Origin: Rhodococcus zopfii NBRC 100606 = JCM 9919
GTDB lineage: Bacteria; Actinomycetota; Actinomycetes; Mycobacteriales; Mycobacteriaceae
Reading direction: 5' to 3'
DNA length: 64,000 nt
NCBI RefSeq assembly: GCF_001895025.1
Contig: NZ_BCXI01000035.1
Location: 1-64,000, forward strand
A model generated the notes under the pieces. That model saw only the letters and a list, made by a program, of their open reading frames with translations. It had not been told where the DNA came from and made no database searches. Every line of letters starts with the position of its first letter. Position 1 is the first letter of the stretch. Positions 52,407 through 61,136 of the stretch are shown piece after piece. The translations under genes and the position numbers were made by a program.

Positions 52407-53641
52407 GCAGGCAGCTCCATTTGAACGTCAACATCCTCAACGCGGGCGTCTTCGGGGGCTCGTGGCGCTTTCCCGGCACCGACGGGCTGGCGAGCTACGG
52501 CATCGAGCACTACACGTCGATCGCGAAGCGTGCCGAGAAAGCCAAGCTGGACGCGGTCTTCCTCGCAGACGGTCCGCTCCTCGACCCGAGTATTCGGAAC
52601 CGCACCGGCAACAATCTCGAACCGACGACGGTACTGGCGACGGTCGCGGCGCAGACCGAGCGGATCGGATTGATCGGAACACTCTCGTCGTCGTACAACG
52701 ATCCCGACGAAATCGCCAGAAGACTGGGCGATCTCGACTACATCAGCGACGGCAGGTTCGGCTGGAACGTGGTGACGACGGCGGGGCCCGTCGCGGCCCG
52801 CAATTTCGGGCGGGACGACGAACCCGACCACGCACTGCGATATCGGCGTGCGGCAACCCTGGTGGAGCGTGTGGTAGCGAGCTGGGCGGCGCGCACCGAG
52901 CACATGTCTCCGCAGGGACGCCCGGTGGTGGTGCAGGCGGGAGGATCCAGCGATGGCAAGAAGCTGGCCTCGCGTGTAGGCGAGGTGATCTTCTCCGCCG
53001 AGCAGGACATCGACAAGGCGCGGGCCTTCCGGTCCGAACTGCGTGACGGGGCAGAGCAGTTCGGCCGGAATCCGGACGAGATCGTCGTACTGCCGGGGCT
53101 GTCGACGGTGCTGGGGAGCACGGAAGCGGAAGCGAGAGAGCGTCGCGCACTGCTCGATTCCCTGCTGCCCGACGCGTACGCGCGGGCTCGCCTGGCGGCC
53201 CAGCTCGGGTTCTCGCTCGACGGCCTCGCCGACGACGAGCCGATTCCGGCGGAACTGCTGAGAGATCCCGACGTCGCGGGCGGCTCGCAGACCTTCTACC
53301 GGGTGGTGCGGGACATCATCGAGCGGGAGAATCCCACGCTCCGCCAGCTGCTGACGAAGCTGTCCGGCGGCGGTGGGCACCGGATCGTCGTCGGCACCCC
53401 GGAGCAGGTCGCCGACGACATCGAGCGCTGGTTCCGGCACGGGGCCGCAGACGGCTTCAACGTCATGCCGGACGTGTTGCCCTCGGGATTCGACGATTTC
53501 GCCGACCACGTGGTGCCGGAGTTGCAGCGTCGTGGGCTGTTCCGCACCGACTACGAGGACACGACATTGCGGGGGCACCTCGGCCTGGGTCTGCCGGATG
53601 CACCGGCGTCGGCCGACTTCCGTCTCGTGAGCGCAGGGTGA
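52403..53641 (+). CDS. NtaA/DszA-family FMNH2-dependent monooxygenase
   Basis: A 412-residue luciferase-like monooxygenase of the NtaA/SnaA/DszA group: LHLNVNILNAGVFGGSWR, LEPTTVLATVAAQTERIGLIGTLSSSYNDPDEIARR, RFGWNVVTT and PVVVQAGGSSDGKKLAS are characteristic. DszA opens a sulfone ring; relatives act on nitrilotriacetate, dimethyl sulfone and others. GTG 52403 overlaps the DszC-like stop. FMNH2 must be supplied by an unlinked reductase. Confidence 0.9.
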   Translation: MSRQLHLNVNILNAGVFGGSWRFPGTDGLASYGIEHYTSIAKRAEKAKLDAVFLADGPLLDPSIRNRTGNNLEPTTVLATVAAQTERIGLIGTLSSSYNDPDEIARRLGDLDYISDGRFGWNVVTTAGPVAARNFGRDDEPDHALRYRRAATLVERVVASWAARTEHMSPQGRPVVVQAGGSSDGKKLASRVGEVIFSAEQDIDKARAFRSELRDGAEQFGRNPDEIVVLPGLSTVLGSTEAEARERRALLDSLLPDAYARARLAAQLGFSLDGLADDEPIPAELLRDPDVAGGSQTFYRVVRDIIERENPTLRQLLTKLSGGGGHRIVVGTPEQVADDIERWFRHGAADGFNVMPDVLPSGFDDFADHVVPELQRRGLFRTDYEDTTLRGHLGLGLPDAPASADFRLVSAG

Positions 53642-53651
53642 GGAGAAACAG

Positions 53652-54578
53652 ATGAGCGTTCTGATCGAATTGGCGGTCGGCGACCCGCATGCCGACACGC
53701 GGCACGTGTCGCTGGCCGACGCGGAGACGATTGCCGAGATAGCACAAGAGCTGGGCGCCAAAGGATTATGGCTCGTGGACCGCGCCGACGGGCGGATCGC
53801 GCTGGACCCGTCCGTCGTCGGATCCAGACTTGCCGGACGGTACGGCGGGTTGGCGTACGCAATCGACGCACCCACGACCCGCAACGCCCCCTACAACCTG
53901 GCCCGTCGCGTCCTCTCGTTCGATCGTGCCACCGAGCGCGGTGTCGGGCTGGTCCTCCGGCCCGGCACCGGCGACGAGGTGAGCGATGCCGTCGCGCCCG
54001 ATCCACAGGCAACGGAACCGGCGGAGCGGTGGAGCGAATACGTCGACATCCTCACCGCGCTGTGGGAGTCGTTTCCGCGCGAGGCACTGCTGGGTGACCA
54101 GGAGGCGGCGGTGGTCGCGGACGACGCGAGAATCCGCCCGATCAACCACGACGGCCGGTTCTACCGCGTCGCAGGACCATTGGACGGTCCGGCGTCGGCG
54201 CAGGGACGCCCCGCGGTGCTCGTCGCCGACACCGCCGCGCTCGGATGGGAACGGGTCGCCGCGGTCGCCGATGCGGTGATCGTGGACGAGGCGGACATCG
54301 CCGGGGCGGACGGCGCCCTCACCGCCGCGCTGGAGGCGGCAGGGCGTAGCCGCGCGGACGTCGCGCTGCTCGCGCGGATCGACGGTTCCGGTGATCCGGT
54401 TCGGTTGCAGCAGTGGGCATCCGAATCGGGAGTCGACGGATTCGTGCTCGCGCCGACCGGCGACCCGGCGAGCATCGTCGATGTCGTGCGCCGAGTGGTC
54501 CCGGCCCTGGCACCTTCGACGCGAACACCACTACGGGTGGCGCTGAGGCGCCCCGAGTCCACGGAGGTGGGGGCGTGA
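53652..54578 (+). CDS. Short LLM-family flavin oxidoreductase-like protein
   Basis: A 308-residue, divergent member of the luciferase-like family. APTTRNAPYNLARRVLSFDRATERGVGLVLR corresponds to the middle strand-helix pairs, and RWSEYVDILTALWES to the family WxExxxxLxxLWxS pattern. It is about 100 residues shorter than its neighbours and lacks the usual N-terminal HxNxNxxxxGxxxxxW opening, so its activity is uncertain; it could be a partner subunit. GAGGAG lies 7 bases before the ATG, and its end overlaps the next gene. Confidence 0.7.
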   Translation: MSVLIELAVGDPHADTRHVSLADAETIAEIAQELGAKGLWLVDRADGRIALDPSVVGSRLAGRYGGLAYAIDAPTTRNAPYNLARRVLSFDRATERGVGLVLRPGTGDEVSDAVAPDPQATEPAERWSEYVDILTALWESFPREALLGDQEAAVVADDARIRPINHDGRFYRVAGPLDGPASAQGRPAVLVADTAALGWERVAAVADAVIVDEADIAGADGALTAALEAAGRSRADVALLARIDGSGDPVRLQQWASESGVDGFVLAPTGDPASIVDVVRRVVPALAPSTRTPLRVALRRPESTEVGA

Positions 54579-55813
54579 CCGCTATTCACGTTTCCGAGGA
54601 GATCAGCGAGACGGTGCCGGAGGAATCGAACGAGCCGGCACCGACGGTCGCCGGGATCCGCGCCGCCGTTGCGCCGATCCTGGAGCGGATCGGCGCCACG
54701 GCGCATGGTCGCGAGGACACCCGCGACTACGCGTTCGACGAGGTGCGGGAACTGGCGGCGCGCAGGATCGGACTGATAGGCATCGCGCGCAGCGAGGGCG
54801 GTGCGGGCGGCTCGGTCCGGGATGTGATCGACGTCGTCATCGAGGTGGCGCGAGCGGATTCGAACATCGCTCAGGCGCTGCGACCGACCTTCCTGATGGC
54901 AGAGCAGCTCGCGGCCCGCGAGGACGTGCCGCATCGCGCCGTCAACCTCGAGCGCCTGCGCGGCGGTGCGCTGTTCGCGGGAACGAGCAACGAGCGCAAC
55001 GGCGGAGCCGGCGGGAGCGTGTCGACGACGGCGCGGCGAGTCGAAGGCGGGTACGTCGTCACGGGGACGAAGTACTACTCGACCGGCGGGCTGTATGCCT
55101 CGTACTTCTCCACGCAGGCGGTCACCGAAGACGAGAAGGTCATACGGTTCACGGTGCCCACCGACCGGCCGGGCATCGAGCGACTCGACGATTTCGACGC
55201 GGTCGGACAGCGACTGACCCAGAGCGGTTCCACCCGGCTGACCGATCTTCCGGTCGCCGACGACGAGGTCGTGGTGGCAGGGGAGGACCTGCCCGACAAC
55301 CCGTGGAGAGGCGCCTTCCCGCAGCTGTATCTCGCGGCAGTGCAGGCCGGGATCGCCGCTCGGGCGCTGGACGATGCGGTGTGGTTCGTGCGGGAGAAGG
55401 GACGCCCGATCAAGCACAGCACGGCGTCGACGAGCGCCGAAGATCCCTACATCCGCCAGACCGTGGGGGAGATCGGGGCCCGAGCACGGGCCGCCCGCGC
55501 GGTGGTGCTGTTGGCGGCGGAGTCGCTCCAGAACCTGCGTGGGACGAGCGGCGAAGCCGCACGCCGGGCCGGGGCCGCGGCGGCGGTCCAGGTCGCCGAG
55601 GCCGGCATGATCGCGATCGAATCGGCGCTGGCCGCTGCCGAACTCCTCTTCGATGTCGGTGGCGGTTCGATCACCGACCGGAGCCTGGGCTTCGATCGCC
55701 ACTGGCGAAACGCGCGCACTGCCGCGAACCACAATCCGCGGCAGTGGAAGGCCGCAGTTGCCGGCGCATACCACCTCACCGGCGAGGAACCTCCCACTTC
55801 CGGGCTCTTCTGA
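54575..55813 (+). CDS. Second DszC-like flavin-dependent monooxygenase
   Basis: A 412-residue acyl-CoA dehydrogenase-fold protein with the DszC/SfnB hallmark FDRHWRNARTAANHNPRQWK near the C-terminus, and GTSNERNGGAGG in the flavin region. GTG 54575 overlaps the previous stop and has GGAGGTGG upstream. It is the last gene before the IS110 insertion; the original continuation of the operon is the aldo/keto reductase gene now 1.5 kb away. Confidence 0.85.
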   Translation: MTAIHVSEEISETVPEESNEPAPTVAGIRAAVAPILERIGATAHGREDTRDYAFDEVRELAARRIGLIGIARSEGGAGGSVRDVIDVVIEVARADSNIAQALRPTFLMAEQLAAREDVPHRAVNLERLRGGALFAGTSNERNGGAGGSVSTTARRVEGGYVVTGTKYYSTGGLYASYFSTQAVTEDEKVIRFTVPTDRPGIERLDDFDAVGQRLTQSGSTRLTDLPVADDEVVVAGEDLPDNPWRGAFPQLYLAAVQAGIAARALDDAVWFVREKGRPIKHSTASTSAEDPYIRQTVGEIGARARAARAVVLLAAESLQNLRGTSGEAARRAGAAAAVQVAEAGMIAIESALAAAELLFDVGGGSITDRSLGFDRHWRNARTAANHNPRQWKAAVAGAYHLTGEEPPTSGLF

Positions 55814-55866
55814 CCTCCGGACGACTCACCCCCGTCACCTCCCGAAAGGACATCTCAATCGTGTTG

Positions 55867-57072
55867 TCAAGCAGCAATAGCCGACTCCGAGGGAGGTGAA
55901 TCGTGGTAGATGGTGTGGTCGCGGAGCATGGCCCACAGAACGTTGAGTCGGCGACGAGCGAGGGCGAGGACGGCCTGTTTGTGGCTCTTGCCTTCAAGTC
56001 GCTTGCGTTGGTAGAAGGCGCGCGATTGCAGGCTCGTGCTGATCGATATCTGCGCGGACAGGTACATCGATCGGAGCAGGCCTCGGTGGTACCGCCTGGG
56101 ACGCCGCAGGTTTCCGTTGATCCGTCCGGAATCACGCGGTTGTGGTGCCAGGCCGGCGAATCCGGCGAGCTGGTCGACGCTGGTGAACGCGTCCATGTCA
56201 CCCCCGGTAGCAGCGAGGAACTCCGCACCGAGTGTGGGACCGAAACCGGGCAGACTCACGATGATCTCGGCGGTGTGATGCTGGCGAAACCGCTCCTCGA
56301 TCGCGGTGTCGAGTTCGGCGATTTCCGCGTCCAGGACAATCACCCCCTGCGCGATACGGGCGATCATCTGCGCGCTCACTGCTTCTCCGGGCAGACTGAT
56401 GTGCTGCGCTCGGGCCGCAGTGACGGCTTCAGATGCCAGGACCGCTGCACTACGAACGTGCTGTTCACGCAGCCACGCCTCGATCCTGGCGACTCCGGCG
56501 CGACGGATCGCGCCCGGCGTCTGGAAACGGGTCAGCAAGATCAGTGGGCCCTTGTTCGTCAACGTCAGGGCTCGTTCCATCGCTGGGCAGACTTCCAGCA
56601 ACTGGGCCCGGAGGCGGTTGATCTGCCGGGTGCGGTCGAAGACCACGTCGAGGCGGCGTCCGGTCAGGATACGGAGATCTACGGCTACCTCGTCGCCGGG
56701 CCGCAGCAGGCCGATGTCTCGGCGGATACGAGCCTGGTCGGCGATGATGAACGCATCCCGCGCATCGGTCTTGCCCTCACCTCGATATCCGGCAGAAGCC
56801 CGGTGCATCATCAGGCCGGTCAGATACGCCACCGGCTGACTGCGGGCCGCCAGCAGCCCGATCACCAATGCAGCGCCACCTCGATTGAGGTCGATCGCCC
56901 ACAGCACTTCGCCACCATCTGCCAAGGCAAGCACCTCGTCGATCAGGATCGTCAACGCAGTCTCATCGTTAGCGATCCGGGTCGAGAGCAGCCGCTGACC
57001 GGTCTCATCAATCACCACGCAATGGTGATGCTCTTTACCGATATCGATTCCAGCCCACAACTCGTTCGGCAC
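55867..57072 (-). CDS. IS110-family transposase
   Basis: A 401-residue DEDD-type recombinase. The N-terminal RuvC-like domain begins with LWAGIDIGK (first Asp), continues with WAIDLNRGG, in which Asp stands where many members have Glu, as is usual for actinobacterial copies, and ends with GKTDARDAFIIADQAR (two Asp). The C-terminal Transposase_20 domain has LPGFGPTLGAEFLAATG and the presumed catalytic Ser in RRYHRGLLRSMYLSAQ. GTG 57072 is favoured because GAAGG lies 9 bases upstream; the GTG at 57081 has none at a proper distance. The gene looks intact. Confidence 0.93.
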   Translation of the reverse strand: MPNELWAGIDIGKEHHHCVVIDETGQRLLSTRIANDETALTILIDEVLALADGGEVLWAIDLNRGGAALVIGLLAARSQPVAYLTGLMMHRASAGYRGEGKTDARDAFIIADQARIRRDIGLLRPGDEVAVDLRILTGRRLDVVFDRTRQINRLRAQLLEVCPAMERALTLTNKGPLILLTRFQTPGAIRRAGVARIEAWLREQHVRSAAVLASEAVTAARAQHISLPGEAVSAQMIARIAQGVIVLDAEIAELDTAIEERFRQHHTAEIIVSLPGFGPTLGAEFLAATGGDMDAFTSVDQLAGFAGLAPQPRDSGRINGNLRRPRRYHRGLLRSMYLSAQISISTSLQSRAFYQRKRLEGKSHKQAVLALARRRLNVLWAMLRDHTIYHDSPPSESAIAA

Positions 57073-57174
57073 CAGCGCCACCCTTCGATCGAGACGGTTC
57101 CTAGATCGTGCGGGCCCCTGACAACGGCCTCCCCGGCTCAGTCCTACAGCAGCGATGAATCGCGATTCTCAATC
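57073..57174 (-). other. IS110 upstream noncoding end, possible bridge-RNA region
   Basis: The 100-base noncoding end upstream of the transposase contains a perfect palindrome, GAATCGCGATTC (57157-57168), next to the core repeat. In IS110-group elements this end encodes a structured bridge RNA that pairs with target and donor DNA. The stretch is short compared with known examples (about 170-180 bases), so a bridge RNA, if present, may extend into the transposase gene or across the circle junction. Confidence 0.4.
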
Positions 57175-57321
57175 AGCAGTCGAGTCGTTGCAGGGCTGCG
57201 GGCGGCCATGTCCTTTGAGCAGTCCGTGCCGCACCGCAATGACAGCCATACCCGCAGCCCCCAGGGGCTCTCCGATCTTATGAATGACCAGATCCACCCG
57301 CATACAAGAAGGTAGGACACA
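57175..57321 (+). other. Host leader region cut off by the IS element
   Basis: This 147-base host stretch originally followed directly after 55860. An open frame runs through it without an ATG near a ribosome binding site, and its translation resembles nothing I know. The only clear signal is AAGGTAGG (about 57309-57316), the ribosome binding site of the following aldo/keto reductase. A promoter for the downstream genes could be here, but I cannot point to one. Confidence 0.4.
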
Positions 57322-58350
57322 ATGACCATCGAGGCCACCCGCGTACTCGGTCGCACCGGGGTTCGGCTGACGCCGCTCACCCTGGGCACGATGAACTTCG
57401 GCCGCTGGCAGGAGGAATCCGCGGGCCTCCGCATCATCGACGCCGCACTCGACGCCGGGATCTCGTCGATCGACACGGCCGATGTGTACGCCCAGGGCGT
57501 CTCGGAAGAGATCGTCGCCAAGGCCATCAAAGGTAGGCGCGACAGTCTTTTTCTCGCAACGAAATTCAACGGGCAGATCGGAGCCGACCCGCGCAACGCG
57601 GGCCTGTCCCGACGCTGGATCGTTCGCGCCGTCGAGGACAGCCTGCGACGCCTCGGCACCGACTACATCGACCTCTACCAGGCTCATCGCCCGGATCCGG
57701 ACACCAGCCTGCTCGAAACTCTCCAGACGCTGAACGACCTGATCCACCAGGGCAAGATCCGGTACTACGGCACCTCGGTGTTTCCGGCGCACCAGCAAGT
57801 GGAGGCGCACTGGCTCGCCGAGAAGTACGGGCTGATCGCCCCGCACACCGAGCAGTTGCCGTACTCGCTGCTGGTGCGTGGTGCCGAGCGCGAGGTGTTC
57901 CCGGTCGTGCGGAAGTACGGAGTCGGCGTCCTCTCGTACGGTCCCCTCGCGGCCGGCTGGCTGTCCGGTAAGTACCGGGTGGGCGGTGATCAGCCGGAAT
58001 CGGCACGGGCCGAACTCATCCCGGGCCGGTTCGACGTCACGGCGGAACGCAACCAGCGCAAGCTGGCCGCGGCCGACGCGCTGGGCCGCCTTGCCGGAGA
58101 GAACGGACTGACACTCGTCGAACTGTCGGTTGCGTTCGCGCTCAACCATCCCGCGATCAGCAGCGTGATCATCGGGCCCCGCACGCAGGAGCACCTCGAG
58201 GCCTACCTGAAGGCCTCGACGGTCGAACTCGGCTCCGAGGTACTCGACCGCATCGACGAGATCGTCGATCCGGGCACCCAGTTCCTCGAGCGCGACACCG
58301 GCCGGGACACCCCCTCGCTGCAGCCGGCCACACTGCGGCGTCGCCACTGA
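57322..58350 (+). CDS. Aldo/keto reductase
   Basis: A 342-residue TIM-barrel oxidoreductase. The catalytic tetrad is visible: Asp and Tyr in IDTADVY, Lys in FLATKFNG, and His in YQAHRPD. The NADPH site at the end reads SSVIIGPRTQEHLEAYL. It reduces aldehydes or ketones or runs in reverse; in this sulfur-linked array it may handle an aldehyde left after C-S bond cleavage. Being downstream of the IS element, it may have lost the original operon promoter. Confidence 0.92.
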   Translation: MTIEATRVLGRTGVRLTPLTLGTMNFGRWQEESAGLRIIDAALDAGISSIDTADVYAQGVSEEIVAKAIKGRRDSLFLATKFNGQIGADPRNAGLSRRWIVRAVEDSLRRLGTDYIDLYQAHRPDPDTSLLETLQTLNDLIHQGKIRYYGTSVFPAHQQVEAHWLAEKYGLIAPHTEQLPYSLLVRGAEREVFPVVRKYGVGVLSYGPLAAGWLSGKYRVGGDQPESARAELIPGRFDVTAERNQRKLAAADALGRLAGENGLTLVELSVAFALNHPAISSVIIGPRTQEHLEAYLKASTVELGSEVLDRIDEIVDPGTQFLERDTGRDTPSLQPATLRRRH

Positions 58351-58402
58351 TTCGTCGCCGACCACCGACCCACCAACCATCCACCAGAAGGGCAAACCCC
58401 AC

Positions 58403-59434
58403 ATGTCGTACGGAAGCTTCGAACTGACCTACACCGCGGCCCCCGACCGCTACACCAAGATCCCGTACCGCCGCACCGGCAAGTCGGGCCTCGACCTGCC
58501 CGCGTTCTCCTTCGGTCTGTGGCAGAAGTTCGGCACCGACTATCCCTTCGAGACGCAACGGGAGATCATCCTCCACGCCTTCGATCTCGGCATTACGCAC
58601 TTCGACAACGCGGACCGGTACGGGCCGCCGCACCGCGCGGCGCAGAAGAACTTCGGCAAGGTCCTGGCCAAGGATCTCGCACCGTACCGTGACGAGATCA
58701 TCCTGTCGACCAAGGCAGGCAACCCGATCGGGCCCAGCCCGTACCTCAGCGGAGGCTCCCGCAAGTCGTTGCTGGCCTCCCTCGACCACAGCCTGCGCGA
58801 TCTGGGCACCGACTACGTCGACATCTTCTACAGCCACCGTCAGGACGATTCGACCCCGCTGGAAGAGACTGTCGGCGCGCTCGTCTCGGCGGTGCAGCAG
58901 GGCAAGGCGCTCTACGTCGGCATCTCCAACTACCGCCCGGACCGCGCGCACCAGGCCGCCGAGCTGCTTCGCGAGGCCGGTGTTCCGCTGCTGATCCACC
59001 AGCCGCGCTACTCGATCTTCGACCGCAGCATCGAGCAGAACGGGCTGCTGGAGCTGGCCGAGCAGGACGGCTTCGGATTGATCGTGTATTCGCCGCTCGC
59101 GCAGGGCCTCCTGACGAACAAGTACCTGGAGAGCATCCCCGAGGGCGCGCGTGCCACCAACAGCACGTTCCTCTCGCCGGACGCCATCACCGAGACCTAC
59201 CGTCGGCGTGCGGCCGAACTGAACAAGCTCGCGGAGTCCCGCGGACAGTCGCTCGCGCAGCTGGCGCTGCAGTGGGTGCTCCGACAGCCCGCCGTCACCT
59301 CGGCGCTCGTCGGTGCGAGCTCGACGTGGCAGCTCGACCACAACCTGAAGGCACTCGAGTTCCCGCCGCTGACCGACGACGAACTCGCCGTCATCGAAGA
59401 GCACGGTGTGCACGGAACCGGTCTGAATCTGTAA
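58403..59434 (+). CDS. Aldo/keto reductase, YghZ/Kv-beta-like
   Basis: A 343-residue aldo/keto reductase of the group containing E. coli YghZ (L-glyceraldehyde-3-phosphate reductase). It starts MSYGSFELTYTAAPDRYTKIPYRRTGKSGL, has HFDNADRYG, LSTKAGNPIGPSPY with the conserved Lys, and FYSHRQDD with the catalytic His. SALVGASSTWQLDHNLKAL is the cofactor-binding end. It lies 52 bases after the first aldo/keto reductase gene, with GAAGGG before the ATG. Confidence 0.92.
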   Translation: MSYGSFELTYTAAPDRYTKIPYRRTGKSGLDLPAFSFGLWQKFGTDYPFETQREIILHAFDLGITHFDNADRYGPPHRAAQKNFGKVLAKDLAPYRDEIILSTKAGNPIGPSPYLSGGSRKSLLASLDHSLRDLGTDYVDIFYSHRQDDSTPLEETVGALVSAVQQGKALYVGISNYRPDRAHQAAELLREAGVPLLIHQPRYSIFDRSIEQNGLLELAEQDGFGLIVYSPLAQGLLTNKYLESIPEGARATNSTFLSPDAITETYRRRAAELNKLAESRGQSLAQLALQWVLRQPAVTSALVGASSTWQLDHNLKALEFPPLTDDELAVIEEHGVHGTGLNL

Positions 59435-59512
59435 CCTGTCAGGGATAACTCACCGGGTACCCGGGGGGCGGCGCAGATCCGGGAAGCCGGTCGCAGCCGC
59501 CGCCCCCACCGG

Positions 59513-59567
59513 CCGGGACATGTCCCGGGACGACACGGCGGTGCCCGAGTTGTCACTCGCGGCACCG
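59513..59567. promoter_or_regulatory. 16-bp palindrome and hairpin upstream of the DszA-like gene
   Basis: CCGGGACATGTCCCGG (59513-59528) is a perfect palindrome. Just downstream CGGTGCCCGAG (59539-59549) pairs with CTCGCGGCACCG (59556-59567) with a single bulge. They lie in the 189-base gap between the second aldo/keto reductase and the DszA-like gene. The hairpin may end the upstream transcript; the palindrome is an operator candidate for the gene at 59624. Confidence 0.45.
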
Positions 59568-59623
59568 GGACACTCCCGCAGGTTTCTTTCCGGCACAGCC
59601 ATGCCTCGCTGAAGGACACTCGA

Positions 59624-60982
59624 ATGACCACTCTCCCGGCAGCACTCGATACGACCGAACGCCGCCTGCACCTGAACATCTCACTTCTCACCCCCGGACA
59701 TTTCCGGGGAGCCTGGCGGGCGACCGGAAACGCGCCCGCCGATTTCGTCGATCCCGACCACTTCCGCCGGCTGATCCGCATCGCCGAGCGCGGTGCGCTC
59801 ACCGCAGTGTTCGTCGGAGATGCGCCGGCACTGTCCGCCGACATCGCGCACGCACCCGGCCTCGGCCTCGATCCGGTGGTGATGCTCGCTCACGCTGCGG
59901 CCGGCACATCGGGAATCGGGGTCATCGCGACCGGGTCGTCCACCTACAACGATCCGTACAACCTGGCGCGACGCTACCTGTCTCTCGATCACCTCACCGG
60001 TGGACGAGCCGGGTGGAACGTGGTGACCACCCAGTTCGATGCTGCCGCAGCGAACTTCGGGCTCAATGCGCCACCGGCGAAGGAGGAGAGGTATCGTCGC
60101 GCCGACGAGTTCGTCGACGTCGTGACAAAGCTGTGGGACGGTTGGCGCGCCGATGCCCTCGTGGGCGACCGCACCACCGGACGCTTCGCCGACCCGTCGC
60201 GGATACGCGGCGCCGAGCACCGGGGTGAGTACTTCTCGGTCGCGGGCGCGCTGCCGTTGCCGCAGTCGCCTCAGGGCAGGCCGCTGCTCGTGCAGGCCGG
60301 AGCCTCGGAGGGCGGACTGGCACTGGCGGGCAAGTACGCCGACGTCGTCTTCAGCGCCGCCCAGACGATCGAGGTCGCGCACGCGCTGAGGACCGATCTA
60401 CGTCGCCGTGCCGAGACGTTCGGCAGGAATCCCGACTCGCTGCGCACGTCCACCGGATTGATCACGGTCGTCGGCGACACGGAGGAGCAGGCGCGTCGCC
60501 GCGAACATGAACTGCGCGAAACGATTCCGCTCGATTCGGCACTGCCCCAGCTGGCTGAACAGCTGGGCCTGGAGGATGCCGGCCTGACCCTCGACACCGT
60601 CGTCACGGCCACGGATCTGCCCCAGTCCGACAGCGCCGCGCCACGCTCGGCGGGATTTCTCACGAGCATCCGCGCACTGCTGGCCGAGAAACCCCTCACC
60701 GCACGCGAACTCATCCACCGTTTTGCGGGCGGTGCCGGTCACCGGATCGCGGTCGGCACCGGAGAACAGATCGCGGACACGATCGAGGCGTGGTTCCGTG
60801 CCGGCGCAACCGACGGGTTCACGATCATGCCGGGCGACGTCGGTACCGGACTCGAAGCATTCGTAGACCAGGTGGTACCCGAGCTGGTTCGCCGTGGCCT
60901 CTTCGCCGGGGAGTACACCCACGGCACGCTCCGCGGGAATCTCGGGCTCGGCTTCACGGAGCCGAGTCTCGTGGCCGGGTGA
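59624..60982 (+). CDS. NtaA/DszA-family FMNH2-dependent monooxygenase
   Basis: A 452-residue enzyme with HLNISLLTPGHFRGAWRATG, LDPVVMLAHAAAGTSGIGVIATGSSTYNDPYNLARR, RAGWNVVTTQFDAAAANFG and PLLVQAGASEGGLALAGK, all typical of NtaA/SnaA/DszA proteins. It is a paralogue of the gene at 52403 and is about the length of DszA. It is followed after 26 bases by a damaged start of another DszC-like gene, suggesting that an LLM/DszC pair existed here too. Confidence 0.9.
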   Translation: MTTLPAALDTTERRLHLNISLLTPGHFRGAWRATGNAPADFVDPDHFRRLIRIAERGALTAVFVGDAPALSADIAHAPGLGLDPVVMLAHAAAGTSGIGVIATGSSTYNDPYNLARRYLSLDHLTGGRAGWNVVTTQFDAAAANFGLNAPPAKEERYRRADEFVDVVTKLWDGWRADALVGDRTTGRFADPSRIRGAEHRGEYFSVAGALPLPQSPQGRPLLVQAGASEGGLALAGKYADVVFSAAQTIEVAHALRTDLRRRAETFGRNPDSLRTSTGLITVVGDTEEQARRREHELRETIPLDSALPQLAEQLGLEDAGLTLDTVVTATDLPQSDSAAPRSAGFLTSIRALLAEKPLTARELIHRFAGGAGHRIAVGTGEQIADTIEAWFRAGATDGFTIMPGDVGTGLEAFVDQVVPELVRRGLFAGEYTHGTLRGNLGLGFTEPSLVAG

Positions 60983-61008
60983 CCGTACCGTAGAACGGAC
61001 TGTCGACG

Positions 61009-61136
61009 ATGACAGTGGACCTCGAACGCCAACCCGCGGCGAGCACCACAACCCCGCACGGACTCGACGAGGACGGATTCGGGAAGTGCTCACCCGGATC
61101 GCCGCCGCCGACGATCGCCACGGTGACGGCGGGGAA
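61009..61136 (+). pseudogene. Frameshifted, truncated N-terminus of a DszC-like gene
   Basis: ATG 61009 opens a frame reading MTVDLERQPAASTT and GLDEDG; one base later the next frame continues IREVLTRIAAADDRHGDGGE. Joined, this resembles the start of the DszC-like protein at 51144 (LDEALVRIRLILAELAEGAGERDLSGE in part). The similarity ends near 61136 where the stop of the opposite-strand CoA-transferase gene begins, so the rest of the gene is missing. Its place after a DszA-like gene matches the order seen at 51144-53641. The similarity is short and judged by eye. Confidence 0.45.

Larger units (their letters stand above)
55853..57174 (-). mobile_element. IS110-family insertion sequence
   Basis: The element carries one transposase gene on the minus strand. 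The octamer TCTCAATC occurs exactly at both edges (55853-55860 and 57167-57174), which I take as the target/core repeat, giving an element of about 1.31 kb. IS110 elements have no long terminal inverted repeats and insert at a short core, often containing CT as here. Removing it restores continuous host sequence between the DszC-like gene and the aldo/keto reductase. The exact ends are inferred, not proven. Confidence 0.8.

Noticed and set aside
57175-57315. Short open frame in the host sequence beside the IS element
   Set aside because: No start codon with a ribosome binding site and no resemblance to a leader peptide or known protein.
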